In this document: piece by piece, positions 8,658 through 18,205 of the stretch
Layout: every line of letters begins with the position of its first letter
Numbering within the stretch: the first letter of the stretch is position 1
Assembly: GCF_001907295.1 (NCBI RefSeq)
Contig: NZ_MQVR01000007.1
Location: 1-54,052, forward strand
DNA from: Bowdeniella nasicola
GTDB lineage: Bacteria > Actinomycetota > Actinomycetes > Actinomycetales > Actinomycetaceae
Length of the DNA: 54,052 bases
Direction of reading: 5' to 3'
The notes under the pieces: generated by a model
The model's database searches: none
What the model was told of the DNA's origin: nothing
The model's input: only the letters and a program-made list of their open reading frames with translations
Made by a program: the position numbers and the translations under genes

Positions 8658-9085
8658 CGCTCGCAGGTGGGCCCGCAGCCCGGACGGTTGCGGGCCACCA
8701 GGCCATAGACCTTCTCCCCGACCTGCTGGCCGCGCCCGGTACGCAAGATGCGTCCGAGCAGCGGCCACGGGCCGGGCAGCAGTTGCGACAAGCGACCGAT
8801 GGCGCGCGCCCCGCGGTAGATGACGGGGGTGGCGCCGCGCCGCACTTCGACGGCGACGACGTTCGCATCGAAATCCTCCGCCGACAAGAGCGTCTCGAGC
8901 TCCCCGTGGGCCCGCAGCATCGGTAGGTCCACGGTCGAGAACTCAGCGAGGTCCTGGCTGGGGACCGCGATGATATGCGTCATCAGGTCGGAGCGGCGCG
9001 CGAGCGCGTCGGCAATGACCGTGCACATCCGGCAGTTGCCGTCGTAGACGATCAGGATTTCGGCCTCATGCGCGAGGATGCTCAT
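8654..9085 (-). CDS. DCC-family (DUF393) thiol-disulfide oxidoreductase-like protein
   Basis: A 143-residue protein starting with a beta strand followed by YDGNCRMCTVIADAL; the DGNC..C motif defines the DCC family, distant thioredoxin-fold relatives. Conserved mid-region residues (VAVEVRRGATPVIYRGARAI) fit the family. Its electron partner is unknown. The ATG overlaps the stop codon of the upstream band-7 gene by 4 bases, so it is the last gene of an nfeD, band-7, DCC unit and may act on that membrane assembly. Confidence 0.83.
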   Translation of the reverse strand: MSILAHEAEILIVYDGNCRMCTVIADALARRSDLMTHIIAVPSQDLAEFSTVDLPMLRAHGELETLLSAEDFDANVVAVEVRRGATPVIYRGARAIGRLSQLLPGPWPLLGRILRTGRGQQVGEKVYGLVARNRPGCGPTCER

Positions 9086-10278
9086 GGCTGCGGCGGTTCC
9101 TCGCCGCGCTTGATGGCCTCGACCTCGTCATCGTCGACGTTCCACGCGTGATCGCGCGGATCGGACGGCGAGGACTGGCCGTGCGGCGCCTGGCCCGACT
9201 GGGCGCGACGCGAATACGGCATGCCGCTGCCTTCGCCCGCGACGGAGGCTTCATCGCCGGCACGCTCGGCTTCGCCGCGCGCCTCGGCCAGGGCTTCCTT
9301 CGGGTCCTGCAGGCTCGTCTCGGGGAAGTCGTCGCTGAAGCCGGGGCCGTCGAGCGGGCCGACGGGCGACTTCGCGAGCGGGTTCTCGCCGCCATTTTCG
9401 CCCCCGAAGGCGCGCGCGATCGAACCGAACGCGGCGGTGAACTCCGTCGGGACGACCCACATCTTGGACGACGAGCCGTTCGCGATCTTCGGCAGCGTCT
9501 GCAGGTACTGGTAGGCCAGCAGCTTCGGATCCGCGTTGCCGCGGTGAATCGCCTCGAAGACCTGAAGGATCGCGCGGGATTCACCCTGCGCCTTCAGGAT
9601 TGCGGCCTGGGCCTGGCCCTCGGCGCGCAAAATGGCAGACTGCTTTTCGCCCTCAGCCTCGAGGATCTGGGACTGCTTGACGCCCTCGGCGGTGAGGATC
9701 GCGGCGCGGCGGTCACGCTCGGCGCGCATCTGCTGCTCCATCGAACCCTGCACCGAGGCGGGCGGGTCGATCGCCTTGAGCTCGACGCGGTTGACGCGGA
9801 TGCCCCACTTCGTCGTCGCCTCATCGAGGACGCCACGCAGCTGGCCGTTGATCTGGTCGCGGCTGGTGAGGGTCTGTTCGAGGTCCATCGAGCCGATGAC
9901 GTTACGCAGCGTCGTGACGGTCAGCTGCTCGATACCGGTGATGTAGTTGGCGATCTCGTACGTCGCGGACTTCGGGTCCGTCACCTGGAAGTAGATGACC
10001 GTGTCGATCGAGACGACGAGGTTATCGGAGGTGATGACCGGCTGCGGGGCGAAGGAGACGACCTGTTCGCGCAGGTCGACGCCCGCGCGCACGCGGTCAA
10101 CGAACGGGATGAGAAAGTGGATGCCCGCGTACATCACCGTCTGGAATTTACCGAAGCGTTCGACGATGAGTGCGACGGCCTGCGGCACGATCCGAACCGC
10201 ACGCGCGATCGCGACAACGACGACGACCGCGAGCAGGATCAGGATGATGAGCAGGAGCGAGGAGCCAATATCAGGCAT
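9082..10278 (-). CDS. SPFH/band-7 (stomatin-like) membrane protein
   Basis: 398 residues: one N-terminal membrane segment (LLLIILILLAVVVVVAIARA), then the SPFH domain (VPQAVALIVERFGKFQTV, LREQVVSFAPQPVITSDN, RNVIGSMDLEQTLTSRDQIN), then a coiled-coil with repeated EAEG/RAEGQAQA heptads near residues 220-265. The C-terminal 100 residues are acidic and probably disordered. Stomatin-like proteins form oligomeric membrane microdomain scaffolds and are usually paired with an NfeD protein, as here, where the nfeD stop overlaps this ATG by 8 bases. The start at 10278 excludes a non-hydrophobic upstream extension. Confidence 0.93.
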   Translation of the reverse strand: MPDIGSSLLLIILILLAVVVVVAIARAVRIVPQAVALIVERFGKFQTVMYAGIHFLIPFVDRVRAGVDLREQVVSFAPQPVITSDNLVVSIDTVIYFQVTDPKSATYEIANYITGIEQLTVTTLRNVIGSMDLEQTLTSRDQINGQLRGVLDEATTKWGIRVNRVELKAIDPPASVQGSMEQQMRAERDRRAAILTAEGVKQSQILEAEGEKQSAILRAEGQAQAAILKAQGESRAILQVFEAIHRGNADPKLLAYQYLQTLPKIANGSSSKMWVVPTEFTAAFGSIARAFGGENGGENPLAKSPVGPLDGPGFSDDFPETSLQDPKEALAEARGEAERAGDEASVAGEGSGMPYSRRAQSGQAPHGQSSPSDPRDHAWNVDDDEVEAIKRGEEPPQP

Positions 10279-10720
10279 GGGGGCCTCCAATGGGTGGGGC
10301 TTCGTCGACGATCGCGATGGCGCCGTCGATCTTGTGGACGTAGACACGGGAATCTTCGCGGATGACGAGGTCATCCTTCGAGCGGGCGGTCCAGACTTCG
10401 CCGGCGAGTTTGACGCGGCCGCCCTTCTTCGACACGTCGTGCACGACGACGGCCTCGCGACCGACGAGCGCGTGCGCGTTCGTGAGCGTCGTCGGAGTAT
10501 GGCGCAGCATCCAGCGCTTGGCGCCCGGCCGGACGGCGAACAGCAAGATCACCGAGGTGAGCGCGAAGGCCAACACTTGGACCCACAGTTCGAAGCCGGC
10601 GAGATGGACGATCATGCCGGCGAGTGCGCCGCCAGCGAGCATAAGAAAGATGAGGTCGACGGTGAGCATTTCCACCACGACGAGGACGAGCACGGCGCCG
10701 AGCCACCAAAGCCAACCCAT
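10271..10720 (-). CDS. nfeD: NfeD-family membrane protein
   Basis: 149 residues with two to three N-terminal membrane segments (WLWWLGAVLVLVVVEMLTVD, MLAGGALAGMIVHLAG, VLAFALTSVILLFAV) and a C-terminal OB-fold (LVGREAVVVHDVSKKGGRVKLAGEVWTARS). This is the short NfeD form that partners stomatin-like proteins. AAGGAG precedes the ATG. It is first in the nfeD, band-7, DCC unit. Confidence 0.9.
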   Translation of the reverse strand: MGWLWWLGAVLVLVVVEMLTVDLIFLMLAGGALAGMIVHLAGFELWVQVLAFALTSVILLFAVRPGAKRWMLRHTPTTLTNAHALVGREAVVVHDVSKKGGRVKLAGEVWTARSKDDLVIREDSRVYVHKIDGAIAIVDEAPPIGGPHA

Positions 10721-10746
10721 GACGCTCCTTCTTTCTACGTTTGGGG

Positions 10747-11550
10747 CTATTCTACCCGCGCGCGGCCGGCAGCGCGCGCCGACCAGCGGCCGCGGTGCCG
10801 TTCGACTTCGAGTTCGAGACCGAACGTTTCCGACAGCAAATGCGGCGTGAGGGTCTCTTCGATCGGGCCCGCGGCGACGGTGCGGCCATCGCGCATGAGG
10901 AGCGCGTGAGTGAAGCCCTGCGGGATCTCTTCGACGTGGTGCGTCACCAGTATGATGACGGGGCTACGGTGGTCGCCCGCGATTTCGGTCAGGGCCCACA
11001 TGAGTTCTTCGCGGCCGCCGAGGTCCAGTCCCCCGGCGGGCTCGTCGAGTAGCAGGAGTTCGGGGTCGCTCATGAGAGCGCGCGCCACCTGGACGCGTTT
11101 GCGCTCGCCCTCGGACAGCGTCCCAAAGTCCCGATCGGCGAGGTGGCCGACGCCGAAGGCGGCAAGGAGGTCCTCGGCGCGGGTCTCGTCGAAGTCGTCA
11201 TAGGCCTCGCGCCAGCGGCCGATCATGCCGTAGGCGGCGGTGAGGACAACGTCCTTGACGCGTTCGCGGCCCTGGATGCGCCCTTCGAGGGCGGAGGAGG
11301 CGAGCCCGACGCGGCTGCGCAGCTCGGAGACGTCGAGGCGCCCGAGCTTTTCCCCGAGGACGTGCAACTCGCCGCTCGACGGATAGATCCGGCCGGTCGC
11401 GAGCTGAAGCACCGTCGTCTTTCCGGCGCCGTTCGGGCCGAGGACGACCCAGCGCTGGCCGTCTTCAACGCGCAGCGAGATCGAATCGAGGATGGTTTTT
11501 TCACCGCGAACGACGGTGACGTCGTCAAGAGCGAGGACTGCGTCGGTCAT
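10747..11550 (-). CDS. ABC transporter ATP-binding protein (YlmA-like)
   Basis: A single 267-residue nucleotide-binding domain: Walker A GPNGAGKTT near residue 38, a signature variant LSEGERKRV, Walker B ELLLLDEPAGGLD, and switch histidine in LVTHHVEEI. The LSEGE signature and GLDLGGRE context resemble YlmA-type ATPases, which are found without a dedicated permease. No permease gene is adjacent, so its partner and substrate are unknown. It lies 9 bases downstream of glgA on the same strand and may share its transcript. Confidence 0.88.
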   Translation of the reverse strand: MTDAVLALDDVTVVRGEKTILDSISLRVEDGQRWVVLGPNGAGKTTVLQLATGRIYPSSGELHVLGEKLGRLDVSELRSRVGLASSALEGRIQGRERVKDVVLTAAYGMIGRWREAYDDFDETRAEDLLAAFGVGHLADRDFGTLSEGERKRVQVARALMSDPELLLLDEPAGGLDLGGREELMWALTEIAGDHRSPVIILVTHHVEEIPQGFTHALLMRDGRTVAAGPIEETLTPHLLSETFGLELEVERHRGRWSARAAGRARVE

Positions 11551-11559
11551 GGCTCCAGC

Positions 11560-12765
11560 TTACCCGGCCAGCACCTTCCGGTAGACCTCAAGCGTGCGCT
11601 CGGCGATCGCTTCCCAGGAGAAATGGTCCTCGACCCGTTGGCGTGCCGCGCGTCCCATCTCGGCGGCGCGCTGCGGGTCGTCGAGCACCTGGTTCAGGGC
11701 GTCGCTGAGGTCGGAAACGAAACGCTTCGGGTCCGTGGGCGTGCCGGTGCCGTCTCTCACCTGGTCGATCGGGACGAGCAGGCCCGTCGTGCCATCGTCG
11801 ATGACCTCGGGGATGCCTCCCGTGGCGGAGCCGATGACCGGCAGGCCGACGGCCATCGCTTCGAGGTTCACGATGCCGAGCGGCTCGTAGATCGACGGGC
11901 AGACGAACGTCGTCGCGGCCGAGAGCACCGCGATGAGGCCTGCGCGCGGGAGCATGTCCTCGATCCAGATGACGCCGTCGCGCTCGCCCCGCAGCTCTTC
12001 GACGAGGCCCTGGACCTCGGCCATGATCTCGGGCGTGTCGGGCGCGCCCGCGCACAGGATGATCTGGACATCGTCGGCGAGGCGGCGCACCGCCCGCAGC
12101 AGATACGGCAGGCCCTTTTGGCGCGTGATGCGCCCAACGAATACGACGGCCCGCCGGTCTTCGTCGATGCCGTAGCGCGCGAGCACCTGCGCGCGATGCT
12201 CGGCATCGCTCGGCGGCTGCCAGCCCTGCAGGTCGATGCCGTTGTGGACGACGTGGACGCACGCCGGGTCGACGTTCGGGTAGGTGCGCAGGATGTCCTC
12301 GCGCATGCCACCGGAGACGGCGATGATGCCCGCGGCCGCCTCATAGGCGGTGCGTTCGGCCCACGAGCTCAGCGCATAGCCGCCGCCGAGCTGCTCGGCC
12401 TTCCAGGGCCGCAGCGGTTCGAGAGAGTGGGCGCTGATGACGTGCGGGATATCGAACAGGAGCGAGGCGAGATGGCCGCCGAGGTTCGCGTACCACGTGT
12501 GCGAATGCGCGAGGTCGGCGCCCTCGCACGCCTGGGCGAGCAGCAGGTCGACGCCGAAGGTGCGCAGCGCGGGGTTCGCGTCGGCCAGTTCCGGCAGGTC
12601 CGAAAAGCCCGTGACGCCCGCCGGCGCGTCGGTGCGCGGCCCGTCGAAGGCGTGCACTCTAACGTCGATATGCTGCCGCAATACGCGGGAGAGCTCGGCC
12701 ACGTGGACGCCGGCCCCACCGTAGATATGCGGCGGGAACTCTCTGGTTAATAGATCTACTCGCAA
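11560..12765 (-). CDS. glgA: Glycogen synthase / GT4-type glucosyltransferase GlgA
   Basis: Actinobacterial GT4-type enzyme that transfers glucosyl units from an ADP-glucose donor in alpha-glucan or maltose-1-phosphate synthesis. The 401-residue product begins [19 protein letters not shown], with the conserved N-terminal glycine-rich donor loop. It has [17 protein letters not shown] at the start of the second Rossmann domain and the E-X7-E motif in [21 protein letters not shown] prefer the TTG at 12765, since GGAG lies 5 bases upstream and it gives the usual N-terminus; the GTG at 12780 would add five residues. It is divergent from glgC, which makes its substrate. Confidence 0.92.
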   Translation of the reverse strand: MRVDLLTREFPPHIYGGAGVHVAELSRVLRQHIDVRVHAFDGPRTDAPAGVTGFSDLPELADANPALRTFGVDLLLAQACEGADLAHSHTWYANLGGHLASLLFDIPHVISAHSLEPLRPWKAEQLGGGYALSSWAERTAYEAAAGIIAVSGGMREDILRTYPNVDPACVHVVHNGIDLQGWQPPSDAEHRAQVLARYGIDEDRRAVVFVGRITRQKGLPYLLRAVRRLADDVQIILCAGAPDTPEIMAEVQGLVEELRGERDGVIWIEDMLPRAGLIAVLSAATTFVCPSIYEPLGIVNLEAMAVGLPVIGSATGGIPEVIDDGTTGLLVPIDQVRDGTGTPTDPKRFVSDLSDALNQVLDDPQRAAEMGRAARQRVEDHFSWEAIAERTLEVYRKVLAG

Positions 12766-12838
12766 ACTATCTCCAGTCACGTCTACATTGTCCTATAGTT
12801 GCGCCTCAAAAACGCCCCTTTGCGTGCCTTTTTATGCC

Positions 12839-12844
12839 TACGCT
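12839..12844 (+). promoter_or_regulatory. -10 hexamer for leaderless glgC
   Basis: TACGCT ends exactly 6 bases before the glgC ATG and no Shine-Dalgarno sequence is present. This places the transcription start at the start codon. Confidence 0.55.
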
Positions 12845-12850
12845 TGGGCT

Positions 12851-14089
12851 ATGGCTAAACCTCGCGTCCTGGCAATCATCCTCGCTGGTGGCGAGGGCAA
12901 ACGTCTCATGCCGCTTACGGCAGAACGCGCGAAACCCGCCGTACCTTTCGGCGGCATTTATCGCCTCGTCGATTTCGCGCTGTCGAACCTCGTGAACTCC
13001 GGCTATCTGCGCGTCGTCGTGCTCACGCAGTACAAGTCGCACTCGCTCGACCGCCACATCACGAAGACGTGGCGCATGTCGACGTTGCTCGGCAATTACG
13101 TCGCGCCGGTGCCCGCGCAGCAACGCATGGGCAAGAACTGGTTCCTCGGCAGCGCCGATGCGATCTACCAGTCGCTCAATTTGCTCGACGACGAAAAACC
13201 GGACATCGTCGTCATCTGCGGCGCCGACAACATCTACCGCATGGACTTTAGCCAGATGGTCGACCAGCATATCGACTCGGGATTCCCGATGACGGTCGCA
13301 GGTATTCGCCAGCCGCGTGAACTTGCCAACCAGTTCGGCATTATTCAGGCCGACGCCGATAACCCGCATAAGATCGCCGAGTTCCTGGAAAAGCCCGAGA
13401 GCGCCGAGGGCCTGGCCGACTCCCCCAACGAGGTCCTTGCCTCGATGGGCAACTACGTCATTAATGCCGACGCGCTGCGCGAGGCCGTGACGCAGGACGC
13501 CGACGCGGATACCGCCCACGACATGGGCGGCAACATCGTGCCCTATTTCGTGGGGCAGGGCGCCGCGGGCCTGTACGACTTCACGTTCAACGAGGTGCCG
13601 GGCTCGAACGAACGCGACCGCAACTACTGGCGCGATGTCGGAACCCTCGACGCGTTCTACGAATCGCATCAGGACCTCATCGCCGTCACGCCCGTGTTCA
13701 ACCTGTATAACGACCAGTGGCCTGTCTACACCGGCTACACCGGCCTGCCGCCCGCGAAGTTCGTCTACGGGCATCGCGAACGCCTCGGCCACGCCCTCGA
13801 TTCGATCATCTCCCCCGGCGTCATCATCTCCGGCGGCGAGGTCCTCGGCTCGGTCGTCTCCCCGCATGTGCGCGTGAACTCGTGGTCCTCGGTGCGCGAA
13901 TCCGTCGTGTTCGACAACGTCAACGTCGGCCGCAACGCGACCGTCGTGCGCGCGATCCTCGATAAGAACGTCGTCGTCGAGGAAGGCGCCCACGTCGGCG
14001 TCGACCACGAATACGATCGCGCCCGCGGCTTCACCGTCACCGAGGGCGGCATCACCGTCGTGCCCAAGGGCTGGCGCGTGACGCGGTGA
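12851..14089 (+). CDS. glgC: Glucose-1-phosphate adenylyltransferase
   Basis: Makes ADP-glucose from glucose-1-phosphate and ATP, the committed step in glycogen and related alpha-glucan synthesis. The 412-residue length is typical. Visible motifs: the nucleotide-binding start [20 protein letters not shown], the substrate region [37 protein letters not shown], and a C-terminal left-handed beta-helix domain with hexad-like repeats ([21 protein letters not shown]). The start at 12851 matches the family N-terminus; the frame extends upstream to 12788 without conservation. It is divergent from glgA, and its stop overlaps the serB GTG as GTGA. Confidence 0.96.
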   Translation: MAKPRVLAIILAGGEGKRLMPLTAERAKPAVPFGGIYRLVDFALSNLVNSGYLRVVVLTQYKSHSLDRHITKTWRMSTLLGNYVAPVPAQQRMGKNWFLGSADAIYQSLNLLDDEKPDIVVICGADNIYRMDFSQMVDQHIDSGFPMTVAGIRQPRELANQFGIIQADADNPHKIAEFLEKPESAEGLADSPNEVLASMGNYVINADALREAVTQDADADTAHDMGGNIVPYFVGQGAAGLYDFTFNEVPGSNERDRNYWRDVGTLDAFYESHQDLIAVTPVFNLYNDQWPVYTGYTGLPPAKFVYGHRERLGHALDSIISPGVIISGGEVLGSVVSPHVRVNSWSSVRESVVFDNVNVGRNATVVRAILDKNVVVEEGAHVGVDHEYDRARGFTVTEGGITVVPKGWRVTR

Positions 14090-14955
14090 TCGCTCATCGC
14101 TTCACGATTGTCTCCCCGGACGCGCTGCCGGAACACCTGCTGCCCGACGTCGAGCACGTCCTCGCCCACATCGGATGGCTGGGCCTGGCATCCGAACGTC
14201 GTAGCGTCGGCGACCTCACCGTCATCGACTACCGCGGAAAGGTGCCGCCGCTCGTTCCGACGCATGCGGACCACGATCACGACGATATGTTCGCGCAGCT
14301 GCGCGCCTCGCTGACGGCGCTTGGGCTCGCCTGCCTGCACACGACTAGCCCGGTCGGGACGATCGTGCTCGATATGGACTCCACGCTCATTAATGAGGAG
14401 GGGCTCGACGAGATCGCCCGCGAGGTCGGCGTCGGACATGAGGTCGCCGAGATTACCGAGCGGGCGATGCGCGGCGAACTGGATTTTGCCGCGGCGCTAC
14501 GCGAGCGCGTCGCCCTGCTGGCCGGCGCACCCACATCCGTGCTTGATACCGTGCGCGAGCGGCTGACGTTCACGGCCGGGGCCCGCGAGCTTCTTGCCGC
14601 GGCGAAGGCAGCGGGCTGCACCGTCGGCGTCGTCTCCGGCGGCTTCCACGAGCTCATGGACCCCATGTTCGACGTCGACCACGTGCGCGCGAACCGCTTT
14701 GAGATCCGCGACGGGCACATCACCGGTAAGGTCGCTGGGCCAATCGTCGATGCCGCCGCGAAGGCGGCAAGCCTCCAATCATGGAAGCGCGGATTTGCCG
14801 CGGCGGTCGGCGATGGCGCGAACGATATCGCGATGATTCGCTCGGCCGATATCGGCATCGCGTTCGATGCGAAACCGGCGCTGCGCGAGAGCGCCGACTG
14901 CGTCGTGCCGATGCGACGGCTCGACGCCGTCGCGGCGCTGCTCGGCCTGCTTTAG
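14086..14955 (+). CDS. serB: Phosphoserine phosphatase
   Basis: Last step of serine synthesis: hydrolysis of O-phosphoserine. The 289-residue HAD-superfamily enzyme has the nucleophile motif [13 protein letters not shown] (D96, D98), motif [10 protein letters not shown], and motif [16 protein letters not shown] with a preceding lysine. The N-terminal 90 residues form a short regulatory-like domain without a clear ACT signature. The GTG start overlaps the glgC stop, so translation is probably coupled although the pathways differ. The end overlaps the convergent sixA-like gene by 4 bases. Confidence 0.94.
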   Translation: MIAHRFTIVSPDALPEHLLPDVEHVLAHIGWLGLASERRSVGDLTVIDYRGKVPPLVPTHADHDHDDMFAQLRASLTALGLACLHTTSPVGTIVLDMDSTLINEEGLDEIAREVGVGHEVAEITERAMRGELDFAAALRERVALLAGAPTSVLDTVRERLTFTAGARELLAAAKAAGCTVGVVSGGFHELMDPMFDVDHVRANRFEIRDGHITGKVAGPIVDAAAKAASLQSWKRGFAAAVGDGANDIAMIRSADIGIAFDAKPALRESADCVVPMRRLDAVAALLGLL

Positions 14956-15449
14956 TCTTCGGGGCGGATGACCGCGCGCACGTGGCAGGAGTTGCGCTCG
15001 AGCTCGCTCCACGCGACCGGCACGTCGATGACGCACGCCGTCGCCGTCGGCACGCCAAGGCGGATCTGCTGGGCGATCTCGTCCTTCGCGTCGTGCAGCA
15101 GGTGCGCGAGCGAACTCATCGTCGGCTCATGACCGACGACCATGACCGAGGTCTTGTCCTCCGGCAGTTCGCCGAGGATATCCATAAGCTCGCGCGGCCC
15201 GGCCTCATACAGGGCGTCCATCGAGGTGCCCGAGGGCCACTCGGCTTCTTCGGCGCTCAGCAGCCGGTAGGTCTCCTTGGTCCGCAGCGCGGATGAGACG
15301 AGGACCGTGTCGACCTCGGTCTCGGCGCGGATGAGTTCGCCCAGGCGCGCGGCCTGCGTCCGGCCCTTGGCGGACAGGGCACGCAGGTGGTCGCCGAGTT
15401 CATTTTCGGTCTCAGCCTTGGCATGGCGAAGCAGCACGAGTGTTTTCAC
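14952..15449 (-). CDS. SixA-type histidine phosphatase
   Basis: 165 residues of the histidine phosphatase superfamily: the catalytic histidine lies in VLLRHAKAET at the N-terminus (H8), with conserved arginines in SSALRTKETYRLL and a second histidine in MVVGHEPTMSSL. The short length and the RHAKA variant of the RHG motif fit SixA-like phosphohistidine phosphatases. The substrate is unknown. It starts with GTG. It is separated by 42 bases from fabI on the same strand. Confidence 0.88.
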   Translation of the reverse strand: MKTLVLLRHAKAETENELGDHLRALSAKGRTQAARLGELIRAETEVDTVLVSSALRTKETYRLLSAEEAEWPSGTSMDALYEAGPRELMDILGELPEDKTSVMVVGHEPTMSSLAHLLHDAKDEIAQQIRLGVPTATACVIDVPVAWSELERNSCHVRAVIRPED

Positions 15450-15491
15450 GGCGCCTACTATCGCACACGTGCGCGGGGCGAAACAAACACC

Positions 15492-16262
15492 CTACTGGCC
15501 CATGATGTGCACGCCGCCATCGACGTGCACGATCTCGCCGCTCGTCGCCGGGAACCAATCGGAGCACAGCGCGACCACGGCCTTGGCCGCCGGCTCCGGA
15601 TTCGTGACGTCCCAGCCGAGCGGGGCGCGCTCATCCCACGTGTTCTCCATCTGATCGAACCCGGGGATCGACGTCGCCGCGACAGTACGCAGGGGGCCGG
15701 CCGAGACGAGGTTCACGCGGATGCCGTCGGGCCCGAGGTCGCGCGCGAGGTAGCGGGCGGTTGCCTCGAAGGCGGCCTTCGCGACGCCCATCCAGTCATA
15801 GACGGGCCAAGCGAACTGCGCATCGAAGGTCAGCCCCGCGACCGCGCTGCCCGGCTTCATGAGCGGCTTTGCCGCGACGGCCAGGCTCTTGAGCGAAAAC
15901 GCCGAGACTTCGACCGCGGTTGACACGTCGGGCCAGGTGCCGGCGAGGAAGTTGCCGCCCATGACCGACTGCGGCGCGAACCCGATGGAGTGGACGACGC
16001 CGTGCAGCTCATCGGTGTGCTCGCGGGCGCGGTCGGCGAGCGAGGCCAGGTCGTCATCGTTGGTCACGTCGAGTTTGAGGACGGGCGCGGGCTTCGGCAG
16101 GCGGCGGGCGATCGCGCTCAGCAACCGGGTCTGACGGCCCGGCGCCGTGAGGATGACGTTGGCACCCTGCTCCTGGGTAAGACGCGCCACGTGGAAAGCG
16201 ATTGACGTTTCTTTCAAGACGCCGGTGATTAAGAGGGTCTTGTCCTTAACGAGGGTGCTCAT
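15492..16262 (-). CDS. fabI: Enoyl-[acyl-carrier-protein] reductase (NADH), FabI/InhA type
   Basis: Reduces trans-2-enoyl-ACP, the last step of each fatty-acid elongation cycle. The 256-residue product has LLITGVLKETSIAFHVARL (the FabI-type nucleotide-binding start), HSIGFAPQSVMGGNF, and the catalytic pair in YDWMGVAKAAFEA (Y155, K162; spacing Y-X6-K as in InhA). The C-terminal LRTVAATSIPGF is the substrate loop. It follows fabG after 25 bases on the same strand, the standard actinobacterial fabG-inhA order. Confidence 0.95.
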   Translation of the reverse strand: MSTLVKDKTLLITGVLKETSIAFHVARLTQEQGANVILTAPGRQTRLLSAIARRLPKPAPVLKLDVTNDDDLASLADRAREHTDELHGVVHSIGFAPQSVMGGNFLAGTWPDVSTAVEVSAFSLKSLAVAAKPLMKPGSAVAGLTFDAQFAWPVYDWMGVAKAAFEATARYLARDLGPDGIRVNLVSAGPLRTVAATSIPGFDQMENTWDERAPLGWDVTNPEPAAKAVVALCSDWFPATSGEIVHVDGGVHIMGQ

Positions 16263-16287
16263 ATGTAGTCCTTAATCTGCTAGCTGC

Positions 16288-16992
16288 CTAGTGGCCCATC
16301 CCGAGGCCGCCGTCAACGTTTACTACCGTGCCGTTGACGTATCCGGCATCCTTCGAGGCTAGGAATGCCACGGCCGCGGCGATCTCCTCCGGGGCGGCGA
16401 AGCGCCCCGCCGGGATGCGCGACTTGTAATCGGCGACGATCTTGTCCGGCAGGCTCGCGGTCATGTCGGTTTCGACAAATCCGGGGGCGATGACGTTCGC
16501 CGTAACGCCGCGCGCGCCGAGCTCGCGGGCGATCGAGCGGGCCATGCCGATCAGGCCCGACTTGGCCGCGGCGTAGTTGACCTGGCCGAAACCGCCATAG
16601 GTCGCAACGACCGAGGAGATCAGCACGATGCGGCCGTAGCGCTCGCGCATCATGTCCTTCGCTGCGGCCTTCACGCAGCGAAACGTGCCGGTGAGGTTCG
16701 TATCCAGCACGGCGGCGAAGTCCTCTTCGCTCATGCGCGCCAGCAGCCCATCTTTCGTGATGCCGGCATTGGCGACGAGGACACCGACGGGCCCGAGGTC
16801 GGCGCGGATCTGCTCAAACGCTGCACTCACGGAGGCGGCATCGGTGAGGTCCGCGGTGTAGGAGTGCGCTCCCTCGGGCAGGTCGCCGGAGCGGTGCAGC
16901 CCGGCGACGGTGAAACCGTCGGCGAGCAGTCGGGTGGTGATCGCGCGTCCGATTCCGCGGTTCGCGCCGGTAACGACGGCTGTAGTATTCAT
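16288..16992 (-). CDS. fabG: 3-oxoacyl-[acyl-carrier-protein] reductase
   Basis: NADPH-dependent reduction of beta-ketoacyl-ACP. The 234-residue SDR has VVTGANRGIGRAI (cofactor-binding glycines), NAG (residues 75-77), the catalytic serine in VLISSVVA and the YAAAK pair (Y140, K144). The end NGTVVNVDGGLGMGH is typical of FabG. The start at 16992 fits the family N-terminus; the frame extends upstream without conservation. GAAGAG precedes it weakly, and a TAGCGT hexamer 7 bases upstream would also allow a leaderless start. Confidence 0.94.
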   Translation of the reverse strand: MNTTAVVTGANRGIGRAITTRLLADGFTVAGLHRSGDLPEGAHSYTADLTDAASVSAAFEQIRADLGPVGVLVANAGITKDGLLARMSEEDFAAVLDTNLTGTFRCVKAAAKDMMRERYGRIVLISSVVATYGGFGQVNYAAAKSGLIGMARSIARELGARGVTANVIAPGFVETDMTASLPDKIVADYKSRIPAGRFAAPEEIAAAVAFLASKDAGYVNGTVVNVDGGLGMGH

Positions 16993-17054
16993 CTCTTCGA
17001 CGCTACCGCGCTCCTGGCAGGCACGCTTGGTACACACCCCACAAAAGGACGCGA

Positions 17055-17060
17055 TAGCCT
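17055..17060 (+). promoter_or_regulatory. -10 hexamer for the leaderless DUF3099 gene
   Basis: TAGCCT lies exactly 6 bases before the ATG at 17067, with no Shine-Dalgarno sequence. Confidence 0.45.
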
Positions 17061-17066
17061 GCAGGT

Positions 17067-17444
17067 ATGGGCACAAAGGCCGAGCGGATTTATCACATCA
17101 CCTCCGCCCGGCGTGCCCTGTCGGAGGACGTCGATGATCGCACGACGCGCTACCTGTTCACGATGACCATTCGTACGGTCTGCCTGATCGCGTGCGCGCT
17201 CGTGCCCGGCTGGTATCGCTGGCTGTTCGCCGCGGGGGCGATTCTGCTGCCGATGCTCGCGGTGATGGTCGCCAATGCGGGGCGCGAACCCGCCGGAAAG
17301 ATCGACGAAACGGCGGAACCTTCGATCCCGCCCCCGTCGGGCCCGATTATCGACCCGGATGGCACCCCCGTTGAGGGTCGGCTGCTTGAGGCTGCCCCAA
17401 ATAAGCCCTCATGGTTTCACGACGATTCGGAGTTCCTGCGGTGA
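17067..17444 (+). CDS. DUF3099-family membrane protein
   Basis: 125 residues. The N-terminal motif (AERIYHITSARRALSEDVDD) followed by two closely spaced membrane segments (TIRTVCLIACALVPGWY and WLFAAGAILLPMLAVMVANA) is the DUF3099 layout found across actinobacteria. The C-terminal 50 residues are Pro-rich and probably disordered. Its function is unknown. Its stop overlaps the GTG of the SURF1 gene, a pairing that suggests a role at the membrane with oxidase assembly, but that is only inference. Confidence 0.85.
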   Translation: MGTKAERIYHITSARRALSEDVDDRTTRYLFTMTIRTVCLIACALVPGWYRWLFAAGAILLPMLAVMVANAGREPAGKIDETAEPSIPPPSGPIIDPDGTPVEGRLLEAAPNKPSWFHDDSEFLR

Positions 17445-18205
17445 ACCGTTACCGCTTCCTGACCAGCGGCCGCTGGGTCGGGCTCATGCTCACCGCGCTC
17501 ATCGTTGTCGTCACGTGCATCCTGCTCGGGATGTGGCAGTGGGGACGCTATGAACACAAGCGGGACCTCGTCGCCCAGTTCGATCGCGCCTACAACGCGC
17601 CGACGATACCCCTTGCGGACGTCGTCGCCGAGGGCGTGTCGATCGACGGGACGCGCGAATGGCGGCCCGTCGAGCTCACCGGCCAGTGGACCGGCGAGCA
17701 AATCCTCATCCGCAACCGCGCCGTGGGTGGCAAGAACGCCTACCGCGTCGTCGCCGTGCTGCAGACGCCGGGCATCAACGTCGTCGTCGACCGCGGGTGG
17801 CTGCCCGTCGAGGAAACGGCGCCGACTCCCCCGCCGCTGCCGAGCGGGCAGGTGAGCTTTGTTGGCCGGCTCCGTCCGCCGGAGCCCGCCGATTCGCGTG
17901 GTATCACGCAGGGCCAGGCGCACGCGATCAACCCGAATCAGCTCGGCCAGGGCGCGCTGCTCAACGGCTATGTGCAGGTGACCGACGGACTGGATGGCCT
18001 GCGCGGCTACCCCACTCCGGAGCGAGACCTCGGCCCGCACCTGTCGTATGCGTTCCAGTGGTGGGTTTTTGCGCTCGGCGCCGTCGTCGGGCTCGTGATT
18101 TTGGCGCGTCGGGAAGCCGCCGAAAATGCGGGGAGGATTGCGCCGCGTCCGAAGCGGGCAAGCCTGGAGCGCGAAGAAGACGCGCTGCTCGACTCGCAGC
18201 TTTAA
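17441..18205 (+). CDS. SURF1-family cytochrome oxidase assembly protein
   Basis: 254 residues with the SURF1 topology: an N-terminal membrane segment (VGLMLTALIVVVTCILLGMW), a large outside loop, and a C-terminal segment (YAFQWWVFALGAVVGLVIL). Diagnostic motifs are LGMWQWGRYEHKRDLV, RPVELTGQW, and VDRGWLPVE. SURF1 proteins help insert heme a into cytochrome c oxidase, consistent with the ctaA gene elsewhere in the window. The start is the GTG at 17441 overlapping the DUF3099 stop; an in-frame ATG 30 bases upstream is less likely. It meets the next gene tail to tail. Confidence 0.92.
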   Translation: MNRYRFLTSGRWVGLMLTALIVVVTCILLGMWQWGRYEHKRDLVAQFDRAYNAPTIPLADVVAEGVSIDGTREWRPVELTGQWTGEQILIRNRAVGGKNAYRVVAVLQTPGINVVVDRGWLPVEETAPTPPPLPSGQVSFVGRLRPPEPADSRGITQGQAHAINPNQLGQGALLNGYVQVTDGLDGLRGYPTPERDLGPHLSYAFQWWVFALGAVVGLVILARREAAENAGRIAPRPKRASLEREEDALLDSQL

